From the NCBI GenBank assembly GCA_964598495.1, contig CAZRBY010000020.1, forward strand, positions 1 to 31,142: a stretch of DNA of 31,142 nt. The letters run 5' to 3'. Origin of the DNA: Cacconaster sp964598495. GTDB lineage: Bacteria > Bacteroidota > Bacteroidia > Bacteroidales > UBA932. Below the pieces are notes generated by a model. That model was not told where the DNA came from. It made no database searches and saw only the letters and a program-made list of their open reading frames with translations. The translations under genes were made by a program, and so were the position numbers. Shown here piece after piece: positions 22,365 through 29,140 of the stretch (position 1 is its first letter; each line of letters starts with the position of its first letter).

Positions 22365-24164
22365 ATGGGACAGTTCATAGTATCTGCACGCAAATACAGA
22401 CCGAATGATTTCGATTCCCTGATCGGACAGGAGAATATCGCCAGGACTCTAAAGAATTCCATTCTTAGAAATCAATTGGCGCACGCATATCTATTTTGCG
22501 GCCCGCGCGGAGTTGGTAAAACCAGTGCAGCGAGGATATTCGCCAAAACCATCAACTGTTCAAATATTTCGGAGAATTTGGTGCCCTGCGGAGTTTGTGA
22601 ATCTTGTCTCTCATTTGCCGAAGGGCGCTCATACAGCATACACGAACTGGATGCCGCCTCAAACAATTCCGTTGACGACATCCGTAACCTCACCGATAAG
22701 GTTCGAATTCCACCCCAGATAGGAAAATACAGCGTCTATATAATAGACGAGGTGCACATGCTCTCACAGCAGGCTTTCAATGCTTTCCTCAAGACACTCG
22801 AGGAGCCGCCTTCCTATGCGATATTTATCCTTGCTACCACTGAAAAGCATAAGATACTTCCCACTATACTATCCAGATGTCAGACTTATGACTTCAACCG
22901 TATATCAGTTGACAACATAGTGCGTAATCTCAAGGAGATCGCTTTCAAGGAGCATGTGACCATAGGGGATGACACCCTTCATATTATTGCACAGAAAGCT
23001 GATGGTGCGATGCGTGACGCTCTCACACTCTTTGACCAGACTGTGGCCTTTTGTGGGCATGAGGTCAGTTACGAGCAGGTTATACACAACCTTAACGTTC
23101 TCGACTACGAATACTATTTCAAACTTACCGCATACTTCCTTGAAGGCGACTATGCGGCGGCATTCCTCACCTTTGACGAAATACTTTCCAAAGGGTTCAA
23201 TGCACTCCACTTCATCTCAGGTCTGAGTAATCACTTTCGCGACCTGCTGGTGTGCAAACATGACGCATCGCAGTCACTCCTGGAGCTTGCCCCTTCGGTA
23301 GCTCAGAGATATGGAGAACTCTCCGCAAAATGTCCTGCTGACTTTCTCTATGAGGCTCTTGCAACTACCACTGACTGTGAGGCATCCTATCGCCAGAGCG
23401 GAAATCCGAGACTGCTGATAGAGTTTGCATTGCTCAAGATTTCCCGTATAAACGCAGTTCCGGCGGTTTTTCAGGCCGATTCTACTATTCACTCCGCAAC
23501 TATGCAGACTGCTCCTGCGGTAACTCAGAACTCAGAACTCAGAACTCGGAACTTACTATGCTCCACTCCAAACTCAGAACTAGAACCCCGTACCCCGTAC
23601 CCCGCACCCCGTACCCCGTACCCCGCAACTCAAAACTCAGAACCCACACCTCGAGACTCGAGACTCGAAACTCAGGACTCGGAACTTCAGACTAAACCAT
23701 CCGGTTCCCTCTCCATAAAGGATGTGATGAAAGAGGTCAAAGCCGGATCTTCTTCAAAACAGATGGAATTTGCTCCGGAGATAGTTAAGGTACCTCTCGA
23801 CGAAGGGAATCTTAAGAGCGTCTGGGAAGAGCTGGTGGCCAGTGAATCCCGTTCTCCCAACCTCTCTGCAGCTCTTGCAAAGGGCAATCCGCAGATTGAT
23901 GCATCACGTTCCGTTGTCACTTTTTCCGTCAGCAATATTGCACAGAAAGAGTACATTGATCGTCATTTTCTTCAGCGTCTTGAATCATTTCTAAAAGAAC
24001 GTATCGATCTTCCGGCACTCCGTCTAATGGTTACTTTGGAGGAGGTTTATGATCAGGATAATGCCACAAAATTGTATATGCCTTCAGATAAGGCAAACTA
24101 TTTGCAGAAGACATCCGAAGAATACCGTGAGCTCAAGAAAAATCTCGGGCTCGATACAATTTAG
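22365..24164 (+). CDS. dnaX: DNA polymerase III clamp-loader subunit tau/gamma, with in-frame heptanucleotide repeat array
   Basis: DnaX is the ATPase of the clamp loader that opens the sliding clamp for the replicative polymerase. The 599-residue product has the Walker A loop GPRGVGKT (residues 46-53) and zinc cysteines Cys65, Cys75, Cys78 and Cys81 (CGVCESC). Walker B follows in IIDEVHML (126-133), LEEPP (145-149), and the arginine finger in SRC (170-172). The core ends near residue 360. Residues about 386-444 are encoded by 25 tandem seven-base units and read as low-complexity NSELRT and PRTPYPA repeats. A C-terminal domain of about 155 residues follows, presumably the polymerase-contacting part of tau. 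Both alternative frames stop within about 25 bases of the array end. lptB follows after 18 bases. Confidence 0.96.
   Translation: MGQFIVSARKYRPNDFDSLIGQENIARTLKNSILRNQLAHAYLFCGPRGVGKTSAARIFAKTINCSNISENLVPCGVCESCLSFAEGRSYSIHELDAASNNSVDDIRNLTDKVRIPPQIGKYSVYIIDEVHMLSQQAFNAFLKTLEEPPSYAIFILATTEKHKILPTILSRCQTYDFNRISVDNIVRNLKEIAFKEHVTIGDDTLHIIAQKADGAMRDALTLFDQTVAFCGHEVSYEQVIHNLNVLDYEYYFKLTAYFLEGDYAAAFLTFDEILSKGFNALHFISGLSNHFRDLLVCKHDASQSLLELAPSVAQRYGELSAKCPADFLYEALATTTDCEASYRQSGNPRLLIEFALLKISRINAVPAVFQADSTIHSATMQTAPAVTQNSELRTRNLLCSTPNSELEPRTPYPAPRTPYPATQNSEPTPRDSRLETQDSELQTKPSGSLSIKDVMKEVKAGSSSKQMEFAPEIVKVPLDEGNLKSVWEELVASESRSPNLSAALAKGNPQIDASRSVVTFSVSNIAQKEYIDRHFLQRLESFLKERIDLPALRLMVTLEEVYDQDNATKLYMPSDKANYLQKTSEEYRELKKNLGLDTI
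23522..23696 (+). repeat. Degenerate heptanucleotide tandem array within dnaX
   Basis: Twenty-five contiguous seven-base units keep one register from 23522 to 23696. They include AACTCAG (several copies), AACTCGG, AACTCAA, GACTCGA and a central block of six ACCCCGT or ACCCCGC units at 23585-23626. A few units (23550-23570) are decayed. Three units make 21 bases, so the peptide repeats every seven residues. The same unit type occurs between engB and prs at 27021-27055. Confidence 0.9.
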
Positions 24165-24182
24165 AACACCGAAATATCCGAT

Positions 24183-24926
24183 ATGAAGCTTTTTTGTACA
24201 AATCTGGTTAAGAAATATGGCAAGAGAACCGTTGTTAAAGGTGTCTCCATCGAAGTTGAACAGGGTGAAATAGTGGGGCTTCTTGGACCCAACGGAGCCG
24301 GCAAGACTACCACATTCTATATGATTACCGGATTGATAAAACCCAATGACGGCAAAATTTTTCTGGATGAGGAGGAAATAACAAAACTTCCGATGTATAA
24401 AAGAGCACAGAAAGGTCTGGGCTATCTTGCTCAAGAGGCTTCTGTTTTCCGTACGCTCAATGTCGAAGACAACCTGCTTTCCGTTATGGAAATGGCGGGT
24501 TATTCAAAGGAAGAGCGTAACGAACGTCTGGAATTGCTTATAGAGGAGTTTGGTCTTCACAAAGTACGCAAAAACCAGGGGATACAACTTTCCGGTGGCG
24601 AAAGACGCCGTTGTGAAATTGCGAGGGCACTGGCGATAGATCCTAAATTCATTCTTCTCGACGAACCCTTTGCCGGAGTAGACCCTATTGCCGTTGAAGA
24701 TATTCAGCACATCATTGCCAAACTCAAGACCAAGAATATCGGTATAATCATAACCGACCACAACGTTCATGAAACTCTCGCCATTACAGACAGAGCCTAC
24801 CTTCTTTATGAGGGTATAATTCTGGAAAGCGGTACGGCTGAACAATTGGCCAATAATCCGGAGGTACGTAAAAAATACCTCGGCCAGAGTTTTGAACTTC
24901 GTAAAGCAGTGCTACACGAAAAATAA
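24183..24926 (+). CDS. lptB: Lipopolysaccharide export ATP-binding protein LptB
   Basis: LptB is the cytoplasmic ATPase that powers LPS extraction from the inner membrane with LptFG and LptC. The 247-residue ABC protein has Walker A GPNGAGKTTT (residues 35-44), the Q-loop in GLGYLAQEASVFRTL (78-92), the ABC signature LSGGERRRCEIARAL (136-150), Walker B FILLDEPFAGVDPIA (156-170) and the switch His193 in ITDHNV. The FAGVDPIAV stretch and the QEASVFR region are characteristic of LptB rather than of amino-acid (LivF-type) ATPases. No other lpt gene is in the window, so the assignment rests on sequence. It lies 18 bases downstream of dnaX and probably shares its transcript. Confidence 0.93.
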   Translation: MKLFCTNLVKKYGKRTVVKGVSIEVEQGEIVGLLGPNGAGKTTTFYMITGLIKPNDGKIFLDEEEITKLPMYKRAQKGLGYLAQEASVFRTLNVEDNLLSVMEMAGYSKEERNERLELLIEEFGLHKVRKNQGIQLSGGERRRCEIARALAIDPKFILLDEPFAGVDPIAVEDIQHIIAKLKTKNIGIIITDHNVHETLAITDRAYLLYEGIILESGTAEQLANNPEVRKKYLGQSFELRKAVLHEK

Positions 24927-24935
24927 ATATTGCGC

Positions 24936-25202
24936 TTAAGTCCGTTTTGGATTGTGTATTGTATTGAAAGCGCAGGTTTCACAACCACCTTCCGGACATG
25001 CTGCATCTGGATGATCTTTGCCTTTGTGACCCCATAGCCTGAGTTCTTCCTCTTTGGCACAGACGATTCCCTTTTTGCGAAGAGCCTTGTTGTGTGAAAT
25101 CTCTCCGTCCGGAAATTTGCCGTTTTTTTTGAAAATGATGCCAACGCACATTGCAAGTACGGAACATCCGATTAGAATTATTGCAGCTATCAATACTTTC
25201 AT
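24936..25202 (-). CDS. Small membrane protein with C-terminal cysteine cluster, function unknown
   Basis: The 88-residue product has one N-terminal membrane segment (about residues 3-24, rich in Ile, Val, Ala and Cys). A soluble part with KKNGKFPDGEISHNKALRKKG follows at about 25-45. The C terminus has three closely spaced cysteines, C-x4-C-x2-C at about residues 69-77, plus Cys48. I recognise the KKNGKFP...NKALRKKGI type as a small protein seen in other Bacteroidetes but cannot give it a function. A membrane segment with a cysteine-rich tail resembles NqrM (DUF539), which helps insert metal into Na+-NQR, but no nqr genes are present and the similarity is only architectural. It starts one base after the nadE stop, so it is in that operon. 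Confidence 0.72.
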   Translation of the reverse strand: MKVLIAAIILIGCSVLAMCVGIIFKKNGKFPDGEISHNKALRKKGIVCAKEEELRLWGHKGKDHPDAACPEGGCETCAFNTIHNPKRT

Positions 25203-25203
25203 A

Positions 25204-26046
25204 TCAGATGCATTTGTATTCAGGAACCACCGGTTTGTCAGTTACTGTTATAACGGGAGGTATCTGTGCTACTTTGAATGAGTATGTGCGATTGAGTGAA
25301 ATAATGCGTTCCACAATAGCTCTGTCTGCTCCTTCGGCAATTATCTCTTCCGCACTTTTACCCTCTTCGTTGAGACTGTATATGATAGGGTCGAGCACAT
25401 CGTATGGAGGCAATGAATCGCTGTCCTTTTGTCCTGGTCTTAGTTCTGCCGAAGGTGTCTTTTGCATTGTGGAAGCAGGAATCACATTGCCCGATGAGGA
25501 GTTGATGTAACGGGCCATCTCATAAACCTGGAGTTTATAAAGATCGGCAATTACCATCATCGCACCGCAAAGATCACCGTACAGGGTGCCGTACCCGACA
25601 AATAACTCGCTTTTATTGGATGTGTTGAGAAGAAGAGCGTCGAAGCGGTTTGAATAGGTCATAAGAATCGTACCGCGGATACGTGCTTGGAGATTTTCCT
25701 GGGCAACACTCCATTTCCCTATTTCGAAAAAGGAGAAGAGTTCCCTCATAAAGCGGTTGTAGATCTTTTCGATCGGGACTATCGTATATTTTACCCTAAG
25801 GTTGTTGGCAAGGTCTACTGCATCAGAAACGGAATGCAGTGTTGAAAACTGGGAGGGCATAAGGAGACCGTGAACATTTTCCCGGCCAAGCGCGTCGCAG
25901 GCAATGGCCATAACAACAGCCGAATCAATGCCGCCGGAGAGGCCCAGAACTGCCTTTTTCATACGGGCGTTGCGGAAATAGTCACGCATTTTTGTCACTA
26001 TCGTCTCATAAGCTACTTCGATGGGGATGTTGTTATTGAGTATCAT
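25204..26046 (-). CDS. nadE: NAD+ synthetase, synthetase domain only
   Basis: NadE amidates nicotinic acid adenine dinucleotide to NAD+ using ATP. The 280-residue product has the pyrophosphatase loop LGLSGGIDSAVV (residues 34-45), the LLMPSQFSTLHSVSDAVDLA block, TSNKSELFVGYGTLYGD and the C-terminal MQKTPSAELRPGQKDSDSLPPYDVLD. The length matches the ammonia-dependent enzymes such as E. coli NadE. The LLMPSQFST and PSAELRPGQ blocks look more like the synthetase half of long glutamine-dependent enzymes. No nitrilase-type glutaminase domain is fused to it or encoded in this window. Ammonia may be used directly, or a separate subunit may exist elsewhere. The gene starts 14 bases after the prs stop. 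ATG at 26046 gives a normal N terminus. Confidence 0.93.
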   Translation of the reverse strand: MILNNNIPIEVAYETIVTKMRDYFRNARMKKAVLGLSGGIDSAVVMAIACDALGRENVHGLLMPSQFSTLHSVSDAVDLANNLRVKYTIVPIEKIYNRFMRELFSFFEIGKWSVAQENLQARIRGTILMTYSNRFDALLLNTSNKSELFVGYGTLYGDLCGAMMVIADLYKLQVYEMARYINSSSGNVIPASTMQKTPSAELRPGQKDSDSLPPYDVLDPIIYSLNEEGKSAEEIIAEGADRAIVERIISLNRTYSFKVAQIPPVITVTDKPVVPEYKCI

Positions 26047-26060
26047 ATCACAAAATGGTT

Positions 26061-27014
26061 CTAAAATACAAAAGTATCGCTGATGGACTTGAAGTTGTAA
26101 ACTTTTTCAATAACATCCGCGAAAGTGTCGGCCACGGAAAGTACTGTAAACTTGGATGTGTCGATCTCAGGCCCTTGCCTCATGGGAATCGTGTCAGTCA
26201 CTATGAACTCTTTGATACCGGATTTGGCTACTCGAGTGCAGGCGTTACCCGAAAGCACTGCGTGTGTGCAGACTGCCCTTACACTGATAGCACCTTTCTC
26301 GAGCAGCATATCGGCGCATTTGGTGATGGTCCCAGCAGTATCTACGATATCGTCAACGATGACGACGTTTCTGCCCTCTACATCGCCTATGGCAGTCATT
26401 GATCCCACTACATTTGCCTTTTCGCGTGATTTGTGGCAGATGATCATCGGTACGCTGAGAATCCTCGAATAGGCATTCGCCCTCTTGGCACCTCCCATAT
26501 CGGGAGAAGCAATGGAGAGATTCTCCAGTTTGAGACCTTTGATGTAGGAGAGGAAAAGATTGCTGGCGTAGATGTGGTCAACTGGGAAGTCGAAAAACCC
26601 CTGAATCTGGTCTGCATGGAGGTCGGCGGTCATCACCCTGTCGCAACCTGAAGCGTGGAGAAGATTGGCCACCAGTTTTGCCCCGATGGAGACTCTCGGG
26701 CGATCTTTGCGGTCTTGTCTTGCCCAGCCAAAATAGGGAATTACTGCAATTACCTTGTAAGCCGAGGCTCTTCTGGCTGCATCAATCATAAGGAGAAGTT
26801 CGAACAGGTTCTCGGTAGGGGGGAACGTAGACTGAACAATGAATACCGTAGCACCACGTACGCTTTCCAAAAATGCCGGCTGAAATTCGCCGTCACTGAA
26901 TACGGTTACCTCGGATCTGCCAAGCTCCGTATGGAGGCATTTGGCGATATTTTCAGCAAGATAACGTGAGTTTCTGCAGGAGAAGATTTTAAATTCGTGA
27001 TCGTTATGTCTCAT
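26061..27014 (-). CDS. prs: Ribose-phosphate pyrophosphokinase (PRPP synthetase)
   Basis: Prs makes phosphoribosyl pyrophosphate from ribose 5-phosphate and ATP, feeding nucleotide, histidine and NAD synthesis. The 317-residue protein has SDGEFQPAFLESVRG (about residues 40-54), the flexible loop PYFGWARQDRKDRPR (93-107), the catalytic DLHADQIQGFFDFPVDHI (131-148), PDMGGAKRANAYS (171-183) and the PRPP-binding VIVDDIVDTAGTI (218-230). These define a class I Prs. The start ATG at 27014 lies directly after a five-unit heptanucleotide repeat that fills the spacer behind engB. nadE follows after 14 bases, and the pathway link is direct because NAD synthesis consumes PRPP. Confidence 0.97.
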   Translation of the reverse strand: MRHNDHEFKIFSCRNSRYLAENIAKCLHTELGRSEVTVFSDGEFQPAFLESVRGATVFIVQSTFPPTENLFELLLMIDAARRASAYKVIAVIPYFGWARQDRKDRPRVSIGAKLVANLLHASGCDRVMTADLHADQIQGFFDFPVDHIYASNLFLSYIKGLKLENLSIASPDMGGAKRANAYSRILSVPMIICHKSREKANVVGSMTAIGDVEGRNVVIVDDIVDTAGTITKCADMLLEKGAISVRAVCTHAVLSGNACTRVAKSGIKEFIVTDTIPMRQGPEIDTSKFTVLSVADTFADVIEKVYNFKSISDTFVF

Positions 27015-27020
27015 TTGGCT

Positions 27021-27055
27021 TTGAGTTTTGAGTTACTAGTTATGAGTTTAGAGTT
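27021..27055 (-). repeat. Five-unit heptanucleotide array between engB and prs
   Basis: In the direction of transcription the units read AACTCTA, AACTCAT, AACTAGT, AACTCAA and AACTCAA, all in one seven-base register. The first two units supply the last codon and the stop of engB (CTC TAA). The array ends seven bases before the prs ATG. The unit type is the same as in the dnaX array, and both read AACTCAN in the sense of transcription. Confidence 0.85.
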
Positions 27056-27644
27056 GCGAGATTATTGAGTCAATATACGAAAGAATATCTTCACGTCCCA
27101 TACCGGTCTCGGCAGAAGAGAGAAATACCGGAGGTAGCTCGTCCCAGTATTCGAGCAGTCTACTTCGGTTCTTTTCAATTTGTTTTTCAAGGACATTGCG
27201 GGTGGATTTGTCGCATTTGGTAAAGATGATTGAAAATGGAATGCCTTTCTCTCCGAGAGAAATTAAAAACTCAAGATCGATCTGCTGGATATCATGTCGG
27301 GAATCAAGCAATACAAAAAGCAGCATCATTTCCTGCGAGCGATCAATATAACCATTGATAATTCCCGCGAGCTTAGCCCTGCCGGTTTTGCTTATTTTGG
27401 CATAGCCGTATCCCGGAAGATCGACAAGATACCAGCTGTCATTGATCAGAAAATGGTTGATGAGCTGTGTTTTGCCTGGGGTGGAAGAGGTGTGTGCAAG
27501 TTTTTTGTTCTGACATAGGCAGTTGATTAGTGATGATTTGCCTACATTTGACCTGCCGATAAAAGCGAACTCCGGATAGAGCGCTTTCGGCTTTTGGTCA
27601 ACTCTTTCGCTGCTGCCTGCAAAAATCGCCTTTTTGATAATCAT
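27048..27644 (-). CDS. engB: Ribosome biogenesis GTPase EngB (YsxC/YihA)
   Basis: EngB is an essential GTPase that acts in assembly of the large ribosomal subunit. The 198-residue product has the G1 loop GRSNVGKSSLIN (residues 30-41), G2 STPGKTQLINHF (54-65), G3 DLPGYGYAK (75-83), G4 TKCD (142-145) and a G5 block SSAETGMG near the C terminus. ATG 27644 (MIIKKAIFAGSS) fits the family. The frame is open a further 73 codons upstream, but this overlaps the divergent xseA gene and lacks homology. The last residues (SQL) and the stop are read from the start of the heptanucleotide array. prs begins 33 bases downstream, probably on the same transcript. A -7 element lies at 27672-27665. Confidence 0.96.
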   Translation of the reverse strand: MIIKKAIFAGSSERVDQKPKALYPEFAFIGRSNVGKSSLINCLCQNKKLAHTSSTPGKTQLINHFLINDSWYLVDLPGYGYAKISKTGRAKLAGIINGYIDRSQEMMLLFVLLDSRHDIQQIDLEFLISLGEKGIPFSIIFTKCDKSTRNVLEKQIEKNRSRLLEYWDELPPVFLSSAETGMGREDILSYIDSIISQL

Positions 27645-27664
27645 CACTTTGAATTCTTTAGCTG

Positions 27665-27672
27665 CAAATGTA
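27665..27672 (-). promoter_or_regulatory. Bacteroidetes -7 element for engB
   Basis: The minus strand reads TACATTTG, an exact TAnnTTTG match, 20 bases before the engB ATG. No well placed TTG -33 element is visible, so support is partial. Confidence 0.4.
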
Positions 27673-27696
27673 CGCAAGTAACTTGAAATATAGAAA

Positions 27697-27704
27697 TATA
27701 TTTG
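27697..27704 (+). promoter_or_regulatory. Bacteroidetes -7 element for xseA
   Basis: TATATTTG matches TAnnTTTG exactly, 27 bases before the xseA ATG. A second exact match, TATCTTTG at 27717-27724, is only seven bases from the ATG and would give an almost leaderless mRNA. Neither has a TTG at the standard distance, so the choice between them is open. Confidence 0.4.
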
Positions 27705-27731
27705 CCCAATAATCATTATCTTTGTCTTGTT

Positions 27732-28931
27732 ATGGACGATAGAAAACTCTATACTCTGTATCAGTTGCAGAGCGATATCTCCGAGGTCCTGGCCGAGGCT
27801 TTCACCGATTCGATATGGGTAAGATCGGAGGTTAGTGAATGCAGCGTCAACCGCTCCGGACATTGCTATCTAACCCTTGTCGAAAAGGAAGAGGAGAGTG
27901 GCAGGTTGCTTGCAAAATGTTCTGCGGTAATATGGGCTCAGACCTATCGCATCCTATCTGCGCACTTTCGAAGCGTGACCGGTAGCGACATCGTTGCAGG
28001 CATGAACGTGCTGCTCAAGGTACAGGTGAACTACAATGAACTCTACGGCCTTTCACTCAATGTGAGGGATATTGATCCCTCTTTTACGGTTGGCAATTTA
28101 GAGTTGGAGCGTCAAAAGACAATTGCGCATCTCTCAGAGCAGGGGATGATGGAGCTTAACTCCTCTCTTGAGCTCCCCACGCTTCCACGTCGTTTGGCTG
28201 TAATCTCTGCTGAAAGTGCTGCGGGTTACCGCGATTTTATTCAACATCTTCATGGAAACGCATACGGATTTGCCTTTGCAACTACACTGTTTTCTGCCCC
28301 AATGCAGGGCGTAGAGGCACCTGCGGGCATTATTGCGGCCCTTGATACTATTGCTCAGCGTACTGCAGAGTTTGATGCCGTGCTTATACTCAGGGGAGGA
28401 GGTTCGGTTATGGATCTGGTTTGTTTCGATGACTATGACCTGGCACTAAATGTGGCCCAGTTTCCGCTTCCTGTCCTCACCGGTATAGGCCACGACAAAG
28501 ATTACCATGTAATTGATATGGTTGCCTGGCACAACCTCAAAACCCCTACGGCTCTGGCTGATTTTTTTATTGAGATTTTAGTACGAGAAGAGCAGGCGGT
28601 TGCAGGTCTGATTTCCCGACTTAAACTCTCTCTCAAGAGCAAAAGTCACCGTGAACTGGCTCTTTTTGACAATATGAAGGTGCGTATCAGGAGTGCGATA
28701 TCTATAAAGGCTTCAGAGGCTTTGCGTAGGGTGGATCTTCTGCAAGCACGCCTGTTGGCCGCTGACCCCCGTACTCTGATTGCAAAGGGTTATCTTGTGG
28801 TACTTAAAGATGGGCGCAGAATTGCTTCAGGTGCGGATCTTGAACCAGGCCAGCATCTTAAAGTGATGTTCAGCGATGCTGTGGTTGATTGTGAGGTTAT
28901 ATCAAGCGAAATAAAAAATAATGCCATATGA
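27732..28931 (+). CDS. xseA: Exodeoxyribonuclease VII large subunit
   Basis: XseA is the catalytic subunit of exonuclease VII, which degrades single-stranded DNA from both ends. The 399-residue product has an N-terminal OB-fold (about residues 15-115) with WVRSEVSECSVNRSGHCYLTL. The catalytic domain has LAVISAESAAGYRDF (155-169), the ILRGGGSVMDL block (219-229), TGIGHDKDYHVID (250-262) and KTPTALADFF (270-279). A helical C-terminal region (about 290-365) follows and ends in RTLIAKGYLVV. I chose ATG 27732 (MDDRKLYTLYQL); an upstream TTG adds ten residues without homology. The last codon overlaps the xseB start by four bases (ATGA). Confidence 0.95.
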   Translation: MDDRKLYTLYQLQSDISEVLAEAFTDSIWVRSEVSECSVNRSGHCYLTLVEKEEESGRLLAKCSAVIWAQTYRILSAHFRSVTGSDIVAGMNVLLKVQVNYNELYGLSLNVRDIDPSFTVGNLELERQKTIAHLSEQGMMELNSSLELPTLPRRLAVISAESAAGYRDFIQHLHGNAYGFAFATTLFSAPMQGVEAPAGIIAALDTIAQRTAEFDAVLILRGGGSVMDLVCFDDYDLALNVAQFPLPVLTGIGHDKDYHVIDMVAWHNLKTPTALADFFIEILVREEQAVAGLISRLKLSLKSKSHRELALFDNMKVRIRSAISIKASEALRRVDLLQARLLAADPRTLIAKGYLVVLKDGRRIASGADLEPGQHLKVMFSDAVVDCEVISSEIKNNAI

Positions 28932-29140
28932 AAGAGAAAATGAGTTACGAAGAGGCCTTTACAGAACTGGAAAGGCTCGTCACCGGCATAGAAGACCCTG
29001 AAAGGGACCTATCCGATATCGAAAACGATGTTAAAAGAGCTATGGAACTGATACAATACTGCAGGGATGCCATACGCGGAGAGCAGGAGAAGATCGAAAC
29101 GATCATAAATAAGAGTGACAAGAGTAATGAAGATTTATAA
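28928..29140 (+). CDS. xseB: Exodeoxyribonuclease VII small subunit
   Basis: XseB is the small helical subunit that wraps the coiled region of XseA in exonuclease VII. The 70-residue protein is predicted to be nearly all helical. It has the family start MSYEEAFTELERLVTGIEDPERDLSDIENDVKRAMELIQYCRDAIRGEQEKIE, in which YEEAFTELE and the later ELIQYCR are typical. Usual XseB length is 60-85 residues. It overlaps the xseA stop by four bases (ATGA), which should keep the subunits balanced through coupled translation. Its own 3' end overlaps the glgB start by 14 bases. The frame MKEKMSYEEA has two possible Met starts; I kept the first because it forms the overlap. Confidence 0.92.
   Translation: MKEKMSYEEAFTELERLVTGIEDPERDLSDIENDVKRAMELIQYCRDAIRGEQEKIETIINKSDKSNEDL

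Noticed and set aside
23522..23696. CRISPR array or REP-type element in dnaX
   Set aside because: Units are seven bases long, contiguous and without spacers or palindromes, so it is a simple tandem repeat.
25204..26046. nadE as a truncated pseudogene
   Set aside because: The frame is intact from ATG to stop with all synthetase motifs and operon-tight spacing, so it is a short functional form.
27645..27863. Upstream extension of engB by 73 codons
   Set aside because: It overlaps the divergent xseA start and lacks homology; ATG 27644 gives the normal EngB N terminus.
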